A program made the translations under genes and the position numbers. This document shows positions 34,840 to 44,176 of a stretch of DNA of 64,000 nt, in pieces. The stretch is from Casp-actino8 sp039800005. GTDB taxonomy: Bacteria > Actinomycetota > Acidimicrobiia > Acidimicrobiales > Ilumatobacteraceae. How positions within the stretch are numbered: position 1 is the first letter of the stretch; every line of letters starts with the position of its first letter. The DNA lies in the NCBI GenBank assembly GCA_039800005.1, contig JBDLRN010000095.1:10227-74226 (forward strand), written 5' to 3'. The notes under the pieces were generated by a model, which was given only the letters and a program-made list of their open reading frames with translations, made no database searches and was not told the origin of the DNA.

Positions 34840-35856
34840 TCAGGTGCGCACCGTGACGGGTGCTTCGCCGCCGTGCAACGGGTAGTGGCACGCCACGAAG
34901 TGGCCCGATGCGATCTCGCGGATCTGGGGCTCTTCGGTGCGGCACCGATCCTGCGCGTTCGGGCAGCGCGGGTTGAATCGACAGCCAGTCGGCGGAAGCA
35001 CCGGTGAGGGTGGCTCACCTTGCACGCCCACCTCGGCGATGGGAGCCGTGGGATCGGCGACCGGGATGGAATCGATGAGCACCTTGGAGTACGGGTGGGC
35101 CGGACGATCGAACAATGCGCCTGGCTCGGCGATCTCGCACATCTTGCCCAGGTACATCACGGCGACCCGGTCGCTGATGTTCTTCACCACCGCCAGGTCG
35201 TGGGCGATGAAGATGAGCGTGAGGCCGCGGTCTCGCTTCAGGTCCTCGAGGAGGTTCAGCACCTGCGCCTGGACCGACACGTCGAGGGCCGACACTGGTT
35301 CGTCGCAGATGATCATCGACGGCGAGAGCACCAGGGAGCGGGCGATCGAGATGCGCTGACATTGACCACCGCTGAACTGGTGGGCGCGACGTCCGGCGGC
35401 CGCTGCCGGGTCGATGCCGACTTCCTCGAGCACGGCCTTGGCCGTGGCTTCACGATCGGCCTTGGTGCCCACTCCCCAGATGTTCAACGGCTCGGTGACG
35501 ATGTCGAGAACACTGCGTCGCGGGTTGAGTGACGAGATGGGGTCCTGGAAGATCATCTGGATCTTGGTGCGCAGCTTGCGCATCTCGTCGCTGCCGAGGG
35601 CCGTGAGGTCGGTTCCCTCGAACCAGATCCGACCCGACGTCGGCTTGGGGAGCTGCATGATGGCGCGGCCGGTGGTCGACTTGCCGCAGCCGGACTCGCC
35701 GACGATGCCGAGGGTCTCGCCACGACGGACGTCGAAGGAGATGCCGGAGACGGCGTTGACCTTGAGACCGGTGCGGCCGACGGGGAACTCGACGACCAGA
35801 TCCTCGACTCGAAGGACCGAATCGTCGCGAAGGTGACTCTTTCCGCTACCGGCCAT
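34840..35856 (-). CDS. Oligopeptide/dipeptide ABC transporter ATPase (DppF/OppF type)
   Basis: The 338-residue ATPase has Walker A GESGCGKST, Q-loop FQDPISSLNP, signature FSGGQCQRI (a variant of LSGGQ with Cys), Walker B MIICDEP and the C-terminal oligopeptide extension with GCRFNPRCP, whose cysteines (also CRTEE and HFVACH) bind a cluster in some relatives. It is the last gene of the operon, and its ATG overlaps the previous stop (TGATG). Typical cargo is peptides, but nickel or sugars are also known. Confidence 0.92.
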   Translation of the reverse strand: MAGSGKSHLRDDSVLRVEDLVVEFPVGRTGLKVNAVSGISFDVRRGETLGIVGESGCGKSTTGRAIMQLPKPTSGRIWFEGTDLTALGSDEMRKLRTKIQMIFQDPISSLNPRRSVLDIVTEPLNIWGVGTKADREATAKAVLEEVGIDPAAAAGRRAHQFSGGQCQRISIARSLVLSPSMIICDEPVSALDVSVQAQVLNLLEDLKRDRGLTLIFIAHDLAVVKNISDRVAVMYLGKMCEIAEPGALFDRPAHPYSKVLIDSIPVADPTAPIAEVGVQGEPPSPVLPPTGCRFNPRCPNAQDRCRTEEPQIREIASGHFVACHYPLHGGEAPVTVRT

Positions 35857-36917
35857 CAGCTCACCTCGACCTTGGAACTCGACGTCGACAACGTCACGTT
35901 GACCTCGTGCCAGCGCTCGGATCCCACCGGATGGTGACACGCGAAGAGGTGGCCCGGTGAGGCCTCCTCTAGTTCGGGAGGCGTTGTGGTGCACACGTCG
36001 GTGGCGTAGTGGCAACGCGGACTGAACCGACATCCGCTCGGCGGCGAGATCAAGTTCGGCGGACGACCGCCGATGGTGACGAGTCGAGTGTGACTCGGGC
36101 TCTCGATCTTGGGAATGCTGCGGAAGAGGGCCTCGGTGTACGGCATCTTCATCGAGGCGAAGAGGGTGCTCGTGGCGGCCTTCTCGACGATCTGGCCGGC
36201 GTACATGACAATGATCTCGTCGGTGTGGCCGGCGACCACGCCGAGATCATGGGTCACGAGTACCAGCGACATGTTGCGATCTCGACGCTGGCGCTCGATC
36301 AGGTCGAGGATCTGCGCCTGCACCGTCACGTCGAGCGCGGTGGTCGGTTCGTCGGCGAAGAGGACCGACGGGCCGCAGGTGAGAGCCATGGCGATCATGA
36401 CGCGCTGCCGCATGCCGCCCGAGAGTTCGTGGGCGTACTGCCGCATGCGCTTCTCGGGCTCGGGGATGCCGACGTCGGACAACAACCGAAGGGCGGTCTC
36501 GGCGGCGGTCGCTCGGTCGTAGCCGAGGTGGATCTGCAGCGGCTCGATCAACTGTTTTCCGATCCGGATCACCGGGTTGAGCGAGGTCATCGGATCCTGG
36601 AAGATCATGGCCATCTCGGCGCCCCAGATCTTGCGCCGTTCCTTCAAGGTCATGGTCGTGAGTTCGCGTCCCTCGAACATCACCGACCCGCCGCGTACGA
36701 CGTTGCGACGGGGGAGAAGTCCCATGATCGATCGCGAGAGAACGGTCTTTCCGCAACCCGACTCGCCGACGATGCCGAGGCGTCGGCCCCGATCGAGGGA
36801 GAACGAGACGTGATCGACCGACTTCACCACACCGATGGGAGTTGCGAAGTAGGTGTGAAGGTCGTCGACGTCGAGAAGTCGACCGGTCTCGCGGCGGGAT
36901 TCGGCCTGCAGTTTCAT
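35856..36917 (-). CDS. Oligopeptide/dipeptide ABC transporter ATPase (DppD/OppD type)
   Basis: The 353-residue ATPase has Walker A GESGCGKTV, FQDPMTSLNP, signature LSGGMRQRV, Walker B VLFADEPTTALD and the C-terminal GCRFSPRCHYA motif. It should pair with the ATPase encoded just downstream to drive the two permeases. Both ends overlap neighbours by single bases (TGATG), so expression is strictly joint. Confidence 0.93.
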   Translation of the reverse strand: MKLQAESRRETGRLLDVDDLHTYFATPIGVVKSVDHVSFSLDRGRRLGIVGESGCGKTVLSRSIMGLLPRRNVVRGGSVMFEGRELTTMTLKERRKIWGAEMAMIFQDPMTSLNPVIRIGKQLIEPLQIHLGYDRATAAETALRLLSDVGIPEPEKRMRQYAHELSGGMRQRVMIAMALTCGPSVLFADEPTTALDVTVQAQILDLIERQRRDRNMSLVLVTHDLGVVAGHTDEIIVMYAGQIVEKAATSTLFASMKMPYTEALFRSIPKIESPSHTRLVTIGGRPPNLISPPSGCRFSPRCHYATDVCTTTPPELEEASPGHLFACHHPVGSERWHEVNVTLSTSSSKVEVS

Positions 36918-37933
36918 CAGCCGATGGCCTCCTTGATCCGGAACTTCTCGCTCAGGACGTCACCGAGCAAGTTGATGGCGAGCACGGTGAGGAACAGCAC
37001 GACGGCCGGCATGATGGCCATCCACCAGGCCGTCTCGAGCTTCTGCTGCCCGCCGAAGATCATCGACCCCCACGTGGGTGTGGGCGCGCTGACCGACAGT
37101 CCGAGATAGGCGAGTGCACCCTCGGCCACGATGAGGATGGCCATGCCGGTGATGGCGAAGGTGACCATGGCCGGCATGACGTTGGGCAGGATCTCGCGGG
37201 CGATGATCCGACCGTTCTTGGCACCCAGGCTGCGCGCCGCCAGCACGAACTCGCGTTGTGCGTACACCATGGTGTTGGCGCGCACGAGACGAGCGATCGG
37301 AGGAATCGACAGGATGACCAAGGCCAGGATGATCGGGCCGATGGATCTCGACTCGGCCTCGTCGGCACCGGACGATCCGAAGAAGCCGACGATGAAGATG
37401 GCGAGCAGGAGAGCCGGGAACGACAAGAAGATGTTCATGATCGTGTCGATCACCTTGTCGGTTCTCTTGCCGACGTAGCCCGCGATCAGGCCCAACGTGC
37501 CGCCGATGAGGATGCCGAAGACGATCGACATGGCGCCGATCAACAGCGAGTTGCGCGCTCCGAACATGGATCGGCTGAAGATGTCGAAGCCGTTGGTGTC
37601 GGTGCCGAAGAGCCCGACTCGTTCCGGAGCGTCGCCGACGACCGGGCGAGTGGTGTCGGAGAAGGTGGCCCAGAACGGCGGGCGCTCCGAGAGCAGCGGA
37701 TTGGGGTCGACATGCGTTCGACAGTCGGCCTTTTCGGCGAACTGTTCGCAGGAGTGCTTCACGTACGGGAGCCACGAGGCGCCGACGGCCGTGAAGACCA
37801 GGAAGACCAGCCAGACGATCGACAGCCACTTGGCCACCTGGCCGCGCTTGCGATACTTGGTCGGTTTCTGGGTGTCGGCGGATGTGCCGGCGTCGTCGCC
37901 GGCACTCGGCGTCGGCGTGAGCGTCTCAGACAC
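36917..37933 (-). CDS. Oligopeptide/dipeptide ABC permease (DppC/OppC type)
   Basis: The 338-residue inner-membrane permease has an N-terminal charged tail, a first helix at about 38-55, an outer loop with GTDTNGFDIFSR, and five more helices. The EAA-like ATPase-contact loop is AARSLGAKNGRIIAREILPN. The helix pattern is standard for the DppC family. GTG start 8 nt inside the end of dppB. Confidence 0.93.
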   Translation of the reverse strand: MSETLTPTPSAGDDAGTSADTQKPTKYRKRGQVAKWLSIVWLVFLVFTAVGASWLPYVKHSCEQFAEKADCRTHVDPNPLLSERPPFWATFSDTTRPVVGDAPERVGLFGTDTNGFDIFSRSMFGARNSLLIGAMSIVFGILIGGTLGLIAGYVGKRTDKVIDTIMNIFLSFPALLLAIFIVGFFGSSGADEAESRSIGPIILALVILSIPPIARLVRANTMVYAQREFVLAARSLGAKNGRIIAREILPNVMPAMVTFAITGMAILIVAEGALAYLGLSVSAPTPTWGSMIFGGQQKLETAWWMAIMPAVVLFLTVLAINLLGDVLSEKFRIKEAIG

Positions 37934-38888
37934 TGCGGGCTCCTCTCACGCGCGGGTCGAGCAATCCGTAGACGATGTCGGCCAGGAAGTTGATGAACAC
38001 GTACACGAGGGCGAGCACCACCACGGTGATCTGCACCAGACGGAATTCGGAACTGAAGATGCCGACCACCGTCTTTCGGCCGAGACCGTTCAGGTTGAAC
38101 GCGGTCTCGACCACGACCGAACCGCCGACGAGGGCACCGACGTTGACGGCGGCCGCCGTGAGCAACGAGAAGAGCGAAGGTCGCAGAGCGTGGCCGAAGA
38201 GGATGTGAGAGGTGCTGAGTCCCTTCGCTCGCGCCGTGGTGATGAAGTCGGATTGGAGCGTGTTGATGAGGTCGGAGCGAAGCAGTCGCATGTAGGTGGC
38301 GGCGAGCGGCAGAGCCAACACGAGAGTCGGCAGGAAGAAGTTCTTGAAGTGGTCGAACGGCGCTTCGAAGAAACCCACGTTCTTCGACAGGGCTGGGAAG
38401 ATCTTCCACCGCACGGTGAACAACAATCCGAGCACCGTGGCGAGCACGTAGTTGGGCAACGAGATGAAGCCGAACGAGACCGTGGTCGACACACGGTCGA
38501 AGACGCCGCCGTTGCGATAGGCGGCGAGCAGGGCGAGTGGTATCGCCAACAACAGCGCGACCAACTGGGCATAGACCATCAGACGCAGCGAGATCTGCAG
38601 TCCGTCCCAGATGGAGGAGCGAACCGACTGGTTGCCACCGAAGGTGACTCCCCAGTCGAAGGTGACGAGGTCTTTCACGAAGTAGCCGTATTGCACGACG
38701 GCCGGATCCCGCAGGTGGACCTCGTCGAGGATCGCGTTGCGATCCTCTTCGGTGAACACACCTTGGCCGGTGGAGGCAATGATGCGTTCCTCGGCGTTGG
38801 GGATCGCCCCGAGCGCCAGGGACACCACGAAGGTGACGACGAAGACGACGATGACGAGTTGTATCAACTTCTGACCGAAGTATCTCAC
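37926..38888 (-). CDS. Oligopeptide/dipeptide ABC permease (DppB/OppB type)
   Basis: The 320-residue permease has six helices, with N-terminal RYFGQKLIQL, the outer segment FDWGVTFGG, and EAA loop TTARAKGLSTSHILFGHALR. A GAAAGGA ribosome binding site precedes ATG 38888, unlike most genes here. It sits 42 nt after the solute-binding gene. Confidence 0.93.
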   Translation of the reverse strand: MRYFGQKLIQLVIVVFVVTFVVSLALGAIPNAEERIIASTGQGVFTEEDRNAILDEVHLRDPAVVQYGYFVKDLVTFDWGVTFGGNQSVRSSIWDGLQISLRLMVYAQLVALLLAIPLALLAAYRNGGVFDRVSTTVSFGFISLPNYVLATVLGLLFTVRWKIFPALSKNVGFFEAPFDHFKNFFLPTLVLALPLAATYMRLLRSDLINTLQSDFITTARAKGLSTSHILFGHALRPSLFSLLTAAAVNVGALVGGSVVVETAFNLNGLGRKTVVGIFSSEFRLVQITVVVLALVYVFINFLADIVYGLLDPRVRGARSV

Positions 38889-38930
38889 GTCGTTCCTTTC
38901 GTGGGTCCCAGGCGCTCGGTCACGATGTGA

Positions 38931-40661
38931 TCAGCCGGCCTTCCAGATGGTGGACGGATAGAAGGTGCCGGCGATACCGGAGCCCTCGAGTGCTTCCATG
39001 CCACCGGGCAGGATCAGGTTGGCCGCTGCGAAACCCTTGAACTCGGGCTTGTGGGCGATCATCCACACCTGGTACGAGCCCCAGAGGTTGTAGCACTCGG
39101 TGGCGAACAGGCGGTTGACCTCTTCGGCGATCTCCTGCTTGCGCGCCGGATCGGTGATGGCTCGGTTCTCCTCGAGCAGCGCGTCGAGGGCCGCGTCCTT
39201 GATGCGGCCGAAGTTGAGAGCGAGCGATCCCACGTCGAGCGACGACGACGAGTGCCACCAGAAGTACTGCTGGTCGAGGTCGACGCCGCCGTGGTTGCGC
39301 CACTGGAACACTTCGAAGTTGCCGAGAAGAGCCGTCACGATGTAGTTGGCCTGATCGATCTGGTCGATGGTCACCTCGTCCATGCCGGCCTCTTCCCACC
39401 AGCCCTTCTGGTAGTTGGCGATGACCAGGTTGGTGGCGTCGGTGGTGGTCGCCAGGGCGATCTTCAGTTCACCCGGGTTCTCGGCCTTGTACTCGGCGAT
39501 GAGTTCCTGGGCCTTGGCCATGTCCTGGACCAGCGGGTAGCCCGAGTCCTCGAGATAGCCGACCTGGTCGGGCGAGAAAGGCCCGTTGGCCAACTGATTG
39601 ACGCCGAAGCTCACGACCTCGTTGACGGTGGCGTTGTCGGTGGCGTGAGCCATGGCACAGCGCACTCGACGGTCGGCGATGGGCGAGCCTTCCTTGGTGA
39701 CGTGCAGCAAGGTGTAGGCGGTCTCGCCGTTCTTGGTGATCTCGATCGACTCGAAGTCGGACGACTCGCGGAACTCGGTGATCACTTCGCCGTTGCCGGA
39801 GTGGAGGACGTCGATGTCGCCGGCCTTCAGGGCGTCGCGACGCTTCAGGCCGTCAGTGATCGGAATGAACTCGATCTCGTCGAGATACGGATACGGAGCG
39901 TTCCAGTAGTCGGCGTTCTTGGTGCCCTTGTAGTACTCGTTGGGCTTGTAGTCGGCGTAGACGAACGGACCGGTGCCGACCGGTTGCGACTGCAGAGTCG
40001 CGTCGGCGTCGGAGGCGGCCAGCCAGGTGGGCGAGGCCATGTAGCCGATCTGACCGGTGAGGAACCACGGGAAGGTGGCCCACGGCTTCTTGGTGGTGGC
40101 AACGGCGGTCATCGGATCGGCCGGGTCGACCTCGATCGACGCCAGGTCGAGGAGGGCCGTGCCGGTGAGCAGGGCCGACTGATGGCGCGAAATGTTGTCG
40201 ACGATCGCCGCACCGTCGAAATCGGTGCCGTCGTGGAACTTCACACCCGTGCGGGCGGTGATGCGCCATTCGGTGAAATCGGCGTTCGGCGTGACCGACT
40301 CGGCGAGGTAGGGCTGCGGCTGATTGTCCGAACCCGGAATCATCAAGGTGTCGTACACCGTACGGGCGACCATGTGACAGGAGATGGCGCAGACCATGGC
40401 GGCGGGAGTCCACGGCGACGAAGTGTCGGCTTCGAGGCCCATGACCAATTTGCCGCCCGGAACCGGAGTCTCGGTGTCGGCGGGCGGCTGGGTGGCCGGA
40501 GTCGGAGCAGTCGTCTCGGCCGGCGCGGCCGTGGTGTCGCCTCCGCTACTCGACGAGCCTCCGTCATCGCCACCGCAGGCCGCGGCCAGAAGACCGAAGC
40601 TCACGGCGATGGCGCCGATCAGGACGCCAGGACGACGCCTGACGTGTGATGCAGATTTCAC
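38931..40661 (-). CDS. ABC transporter substrate-binding lipoprotein, family 5 (DppA/OppA type)
   Basis: The 576-residue lipoprotein captures the ligand outside the cell. The signal peptide ends at a lipobox-like LLAAACGG, followed by a Ser/Gly/Thr/Pro-rich linker (about 32-70). The mature part has the SBP_bac_5 features: WRITARTGVKFHDGTDF, GTGPFVYADYKPNEYY and CAMAHATD. GTG 40661 follows an AGGGGG site by 6 nt. The ligand cannot be read; the operon type suggests peptides. Confidence 0.92.
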   Translation of the reverse strand: MKSASHVRRRPGVLIGAIAVSFGLLAAACGGDDGGSSSSGGDTTAAPAETTAPTPATQPPADTETPVPGGKLVMGLEADTSSPWTPAAMVCAISCHMVARTVYDTLMIPGSDNQPQPYLAESVTPNADFTEWRITARTGVKFHDGTDFDGAAIVDNISRHQSALLTGTALLDLASIEVDPADPMTAVATTKKPWATFPWFLTGQIGYMASPTWLAASDADATLQSQPVGTGPFVYADYKPNEYYKGTKNADYWNAPYPYLDEIEFIPITDGLKRRDALKAGDIDVLHSGNGEVITEFRESSDFESIEITKNGETAYTLLHVTKEGSPIADRRVRCAMAHATDNATVNEVVSFGVNQLANGPFSPDQVGYLEDSGYPLVQDMAKAQELIAEYKAENPGELKIALATTTDATNLVIANYQKGWWEEAGMDEVTIDQIDQANYIVTALLGNFEVFQWRNHGGVDLDQQYFWWHSSSSLDVGSLALNFGRIKDAALDALLEENRAITDPARKQEIAEEVNRLFATECYNLWGSYQVWMIAHKPEFKGFAAANLILPGGMEALEGSGIAGTFYPSTIWKAG

Positions 40662-40684
40662 GTGTTTCCCCCTTGTCGTACGGA

Positions 40685-40698
40685 GTTCCGAACGGAAC
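40685..40698. promoter_or_regulatory. Operator-like inverted repeat in the peptide ABC leader
   Basis: GTTCCG-AA-CGGAAC, 6-bp arms, within the transcribed leader about 24 nt before the GTG. A palindromic TGACGTCA lies at 40714-40721. Either could bind a regulator. Confidence 0.35.
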
Positions 40699-40768
40699 AC
40701 CACTGATGCGTCGTGACGTCAGGGGTCAGTGTGGCTCCAGCGACCCCCCTCGCCGGTAGACGCCCGTC

Positions 40769-40796
40769 AATCTAGTTGCCTGAGCCGGGCGGTCAA
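40769..40796 (-). promoter_or_regulatory. Sigma70-type promoter of the peptide ABC operon
   Basis: On the minus strand, -35 TTGACC (40796-40791), 16-nt spacer, -10 TAGATT (40774-40769). It gives a leader of about 100 nt, in contrast to the leaderless genes. Confidence 0.6.
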
Positions 40797-40862
40797 GGAG
40801 TTCGTGCGAACTGTTCACCGGCCCGTTGTCGATTGGTTCGTCGCCGGGGTCATGATGGACCG

Positions 40863-41105
40863 ATGGTCGATTCCTGGCGCTTGCGTTCCGACGGAATTCG
40901 GGTCCCGCGTCCGGACCGGCTTCCCCCCTCGGCGCGTCATCGCGACGACGTGCTGCGGGCCCATGACGAGGCGGTGAATCGTCGGGCGCCCACGTATCGA
41001 GATCCGATTTCGGGTCTGTCGGTGTTCACCGGTTCGTTTCTCGCCGAACGCGGGTACTGCTGCGAGAGCGGTTGTCGGCATTGCCCGTACGAGATCGGGA
41101 AGTGA
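40863..41105 (+). CDS. Small Cys-rich protein, DUF5522-like
   Basis: The 80-residue protein ends in GYCCESGCRHCPY, a four-cysteine motif likely to bind zinc or another metal; DUF5522 proteins have this tail. The rest is short and polar. The start is ATG 40863, with CATGAT 6 nt upstream as a possible -10 box. The PPK2 gene begins 21 nt later and may be co-transcribed. Function unknown. Confidence 0.75.
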   Translation: MVDSWRLRSDGIRVPRPDRLPPSARHRDDVLRAHDEAVNRRAPTYRDPISGLSVFTGSFLAERGYCCESGCRHCPYEIGK

Positions 41106-41114
41106 CCGTCGCAC

Positions 41115-41120
41115 TAGGTT
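41115..41120 (+). promoter_or_regulatory. -10 box of the PPK2 gene, leaderless type
   Basis: TAGGTT ends 6 nt before GTG 41127. Confidence 0.55.
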
Positions 41121-41126
41121 GGACCC

Positions 41127-41939
41127 GTGCCCGAACGTCTGCGCCGTCAGCTCCTCATCCGCAGTAACCGCCCGGTCGATCTCGACGAGTGGGACACCGC
41201 CGACACCTTGGGCTGGAACAAGGACGTCGCCAAGGGCGAATTGGCCAAGGTGCTCGGCCAGATGGCCTTCGTGCAGCACAGACTCATGGCCGAAGCCCGT
41301 CAGAGCCTGTTGATCGTCCTCCAGGGTCGGGATGCTTCGGGTAAGGACGGTCTGGTGCGGCACGTCATGACCGGAATGAATCCGGCAGGTGTTCGAGTGG
41401 TCAATTTCAAGGTGCCGGCCGGGGTCGAGAAGCATCACGACTATCTCTGGCGCTGTCATCAGGCGTGTCCCGCACGCGGTGAAGTCGGGGTCTGGAACCG
41501 TAGTCATTACGAGGACATCTTGGTGCCACGTGTCAAAGGCCTCGTTCCCGAGGCGGTGTGGCGTCGTCGGTATCGCCACGTCCGCGACTTCGAGCAGATG
41601 CTGGCCGACGAGGGAACGAGAATCCTGAAGTTCTATCTGCACGTGTCGCACGACGTGCAGCGTCAGCGCTTGCAGAAGCGAATCGACAATCCCGAGAGCA
41701 GTTGGAAACACGACCCCAGCGATCTGTCCGACCGTGAGTTGTGGCCCGCGTACTCCGAGGCGTATTCGGAACTCCTGCGCGAGACGTCTCGACCTCACGC
41801 TCCGTGGTACGTGATACCCGCCGACAACAAGTGGGTTCGCGACCTGGGTGTGGCCAAGATCGTGCTCGACGAACTGCGCGACATGAATCCGCAGCTGCCG
41901 TTGCCCGAGAAGTCGTTGAAGGGGATCAAGGTCCTCTGA
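41127..41939 (+). CDS. ppk2: Polyphosphate kinase 2 family protein
   Basis: PPK2 enzymes pass phosphate between polyphosphate and nucleotides. The 270-residue protein has Walker A GRDASGKDG, the WNRSHYEDIL segment with Walker-B-like role, a lid rich in Arg (WRRRYRHVRDFE) and the RQRLQKRIDNPESSWK motif of the family. A single PPK2 domain of this length usually acts on nucleoside mono- or diphosphates; which one cannot be told. GTG start after a leaderless-type promoter. Confidence 0.92.
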   Translation: MPERLRRQLLIRSNRPVDLDEWDTADTLGWNKDVAKGELAKVLGQMAFVQHRLMAEARQSLLIVLQGRDASGKDGLVRHVMTGMNPAGVRVVNFKVPAGVEKHHDYLWRCHQACPARGEVGVWNRSHYEDILVPRVKGLVPEAVWRRRYRHVRDFEQMLADEGTRILKFYLHVSHDVQRQRLQKRIDNPESSWKHDPSDLSDRELWPAYSEAYSELLRETSRPHAPWYVIPADNKWVRDLGVAKIVLDELRDMNPQLPLPEKSLKGIKVL

Positions 41940-42024
41940 GTCGTCGATCGTCGATCGTCCGGTTTCGATCGCCCCGGTCCGTTGACTTCTCGTACGAATT
42001 TTCTCCGTTCTTCGTCGTGCGGTC

Positions 42025-42030
42025 TACATT
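42025..42030 (+). promoter_or_regulatory. Candidate -10 box of the phosphoribosyltransferase gene
   Basis: TACATT within an unusually AT-rich stretch (41990-42030), about 43 nt before the GTG. A TTGACT at 41982 is too far upstream to be its -35. Confidence 0.4.
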
Positions 42031-42073
42031 TGCGACGTAGGTGACGAGCTAGGCGTCGAATCGAGGAGGCAAA

Positions 42074-42565
42074 GTGGCCGACGAGCGGGAGATCATGACG
42101 TGGGAAGTCTTCGGCGTCGCCTCGCGGGCCTTGGCCCAAGCGGTGGCCGATGACGGGTACGAGCCCGACATGATCCTGTCGATCGCCCGTGGTGGCTTGT
42201 TGATCGGTGGAGCCCTCGGCTACGCGTTGGCCGTCAAGAACGTCTACACGATGAACGTCGAGTTCTACACCGGCGTCGACGAACGTCTCGAGGTGCCGCG
42301 CATTCTTCCGCCCGCTCCTGATTTCGTCGATCTCGCTGACGCGCGGATCCTGATCGCCGACGACGTGGCCGACACCGGCCACACGTTGCGCAGCGTCCAG
42401 CAGTTCTGTGCCGGCAAGGTGGGCGAGGTTCGTACCGCCGTTCTCTACGAGAAACCGCATTCGGTGGTGCAGGCCGACTACGCCTGGAAGAGGACGTCGC
42501 TCTGGATCAACTTCCCGTGGAGCGATCAGGAGCCGGTGATCGACCGGGGTGTGCGCGACTTCTGA
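42074..42565 (+). CDS. Phosphoribosyltransferase (purine/xanthine-guanine type)
   Basis: The 163-residue type I PRTase has the PRPP-binding motif ILIADDVADTGHTL and the earlier SIARGGLLIG loop. Similar proteins salvage purine bases with PRPP. The target base is not clear. GTG 42074 has a GAGGAGG site at 6-nt distance, so this is a leadered gene, matching the upstream promoter. It ends 7 nt before the convergent flavoprotein stop. Confidence 0.88.
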   Translation: MADEREIMTWEVFGVASRALAQAVADDGYEPDMILSIARGGLLIGGALGYALAVKNVYTMNVEFYTGVDERLEVPRILPPAPDFVDLADARILIADDVADTGHTLRSVQQFCAGKVGEVRTAVLYEKPHSVVQADYAWKRTSLWINFPWSDQEPVIDRGVRDF

Positions 42566-42572
42566 TCGCGTC

Positions 42573-44120
42573 TCACAGATCCTGCAGCACGGTGGTCGCG
42601 CAGTGGCGGCCGCTCGCTCCCCAGATGCCGGCACCCGGGAACGTGGCCGCTCCGCACAGGTACAGGCCGGGTACGTCGACGCGGTAGCGCGTGAGTTCGC
42701 GGGGTTTGCCGCGCAGGGCGGCGATGGGTCCGCCGGCGAAACTCGTCGCGTGGCCCTCGGGCATGTGGAAGTCGGACTCGTAGCGATCGGGGGTCATGGC
42801 GCGCCATTCGCCGAGGCCGTCCAGGAATCCGGGCTCCAGCAGCGACGCGTACCTCTCGAGCCAACGCCGTGGTTCGGGTGACTGCGGCCAACCGCCTGGG
42901 TGGTGATACGGCGTGAAGAGCACTTCGAGACTGAACACGTGACGGTCAGGTGGCGCCATCGACGGATCGAGAACCGTCGGAACGTTGGCGAACATCACCG
43001 GACGTTCGGCCACGCGGCCCGACTCGATGTCGATCCAGGCGCGGTGCATCTCGCCGACGGACGGCACGATCATCGCCGAGGGGATCAACGACGTCCGGTC
43101 CGCCGACGACACGCTCGTGTACGCGGGCAGGTGAGCGACGATGGCGTCGATCTTGCTCTCGTACCCGGGCTGATGTGGTTGCGACCGCCAGCGCTCGACG
43201 GTGGGTCCGGCGGCGCGAGGAACGTGCTGGAGCCATTCGAGCAGGGTGCGTCGCGGGTCGGCCGCCGACACGACGGCGCGGGAGCGCACCACGTGGCCAT
43301 CGGACGTGCGAACTCCGATTGCTCGATCGTTCTCCACGACGATGGACTCGACGCGAGTCGAGGTGAACAGGCGTCCACCGCCGGAAGACAGAGCCGACGA
43401 CAACGCAGCGGCGAGGGCACCGCTACCGCCGACCGGGCGACCCACCTGTGCGACGTGGCGGAACGCGAACGTGAGCGCTCCGAGTCCGGTGCCGGGTAGT
43501 TCGGGGGAGAGGCCCCACACGACCGGACCGGTGGCGAGGGCGGGCGCGAAGACGCGTTCGTCGCGGAAGAACGATCGCATCACGTCGGCCGCGCTCATCG
43601 AACTCCACTGGAGGAGTCGGCGCACGCCGCGACCACCACGGGACACGACGGTGCGGACGAGCGAGCCTCGCCACGGGCCGGCCGCGGCGGCGTCGAGGAC
43701 GAGTCGGGCGATGGGCAGGGCGGCCTGAGCGTAACGGCGGTAGTTGTCGGCTTCGTGAGGGTATGTGCGGCGCAGTTCGTCGACGGTGTCGTCGACCGAT
43801 TTCCAGACGGACCAGGCCGGACCGCCGTCCCACGACAGGTTGAGTTGCGACGGTTCGGCGTCGAGGTAACGAAGACCGTGAGCCGCCAGATCCAGTTCGT
43901 CGTGCACGGGGGTGGTGCGGAACGTGATGTGATCGCAATTGCAGATGTTGACCACTCCGCCGCCGAACGACTCCGATGCCGAGCAGCCGCCGACGTCGGA
44001 ACGGGCCTCGACGAGAACGACGTCGAGGCCGGCGCGCGACAGATAGTTGGCGGCGATCAAGCCGTTGTGTCCGGCGCCGATGACGACGACGTCGCACGTC
44101 GACGGAAGTTGGTTGATCAT
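42573..44120 (-). CDS. Phytoene dehydrogenase-like FAD oxidoreductase
   Basis: The 515-residue flavoprotein has an N-terminal VVVIGAGHNGLIAANYLSR and the CrtI-type VGGCSASESFGGG, with a C-terminal GLYLCGAATFPGAGIWGASG for FAD. It belongs to the broad phytoene desaturase/PYROXD2-like group; no other carotenoid gene is nearby, so a carotenoid role is doubtful. ATG 44120 was chosen because a CACAAT box lies 9 nt upstream, where the longer frame would start. Confidence 0.83.
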   Translation of the reverse strand: MINQLPSTCDVVVIGAGHNGLIAANYLSRAGLDVVLVEARSDVGGCSASESFGGGVVNICNCDHITFRTTPVHDELDLAAHGLRYLDAEPSQLNLSWDGGPAWSVWKSVDDTVDELRRTYPHEADNYRRYAQAALPIARLVLDAAAAGPWRGSLVRTVVSRGGRGVRRLLQWSSMSAADVMRSFFRDERVFAPALATGPVVWGLSPELPGTGLGALTFAFRHVAQVGRPVGGSGALAAALSSALSSGGGRLFTSTRVESIVVENDRAIGVRTSDGHVVRSRAVVSAADPRRTLLEWLQHVPRAAGPTVERWRSQPHQPGYESKIDAIVAHLPAYTSVSSADRTSLIPSAMIVPSVGEMHRAWIDIESGRVAERPVMFANVPTVLDPSMAPPDRHVFSLEVLFTPYHHPGGWPQSPEPRRWLERYASLLEPGFLDGLGEWRAMTPDRYESDFHMPEGHATSFAGGPIAALRGKPRELTRYRVDVPGLYLCGAATFPGAGIWGASGRHCATTVLQDL

Positions 44121-44164
44121 CGAACGACGATTGTGCCACACCCGACCGAACCACCGTCGGTGGA

Positions 44165-44170
44165 TAGTGT
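44165..44170 (+). promoter_or_regulatory. -10 box of the creatininase-family gene, leaderless type
   Basis: TAGTGT ends 6 nt before ATG 44177, in a 56-bp divergent region. Confidence 0.55.
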
Positions 44171-44176
44171 CACCTC

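Noticed and set aside
42573..44120. Phytoene desaturase for carotenoid synthesis
   Set aside because: No phytoene synthase, cyclase or other carotenoid gene is in the window, and the CrtI-like fold is shared by many other oxidoreductases.
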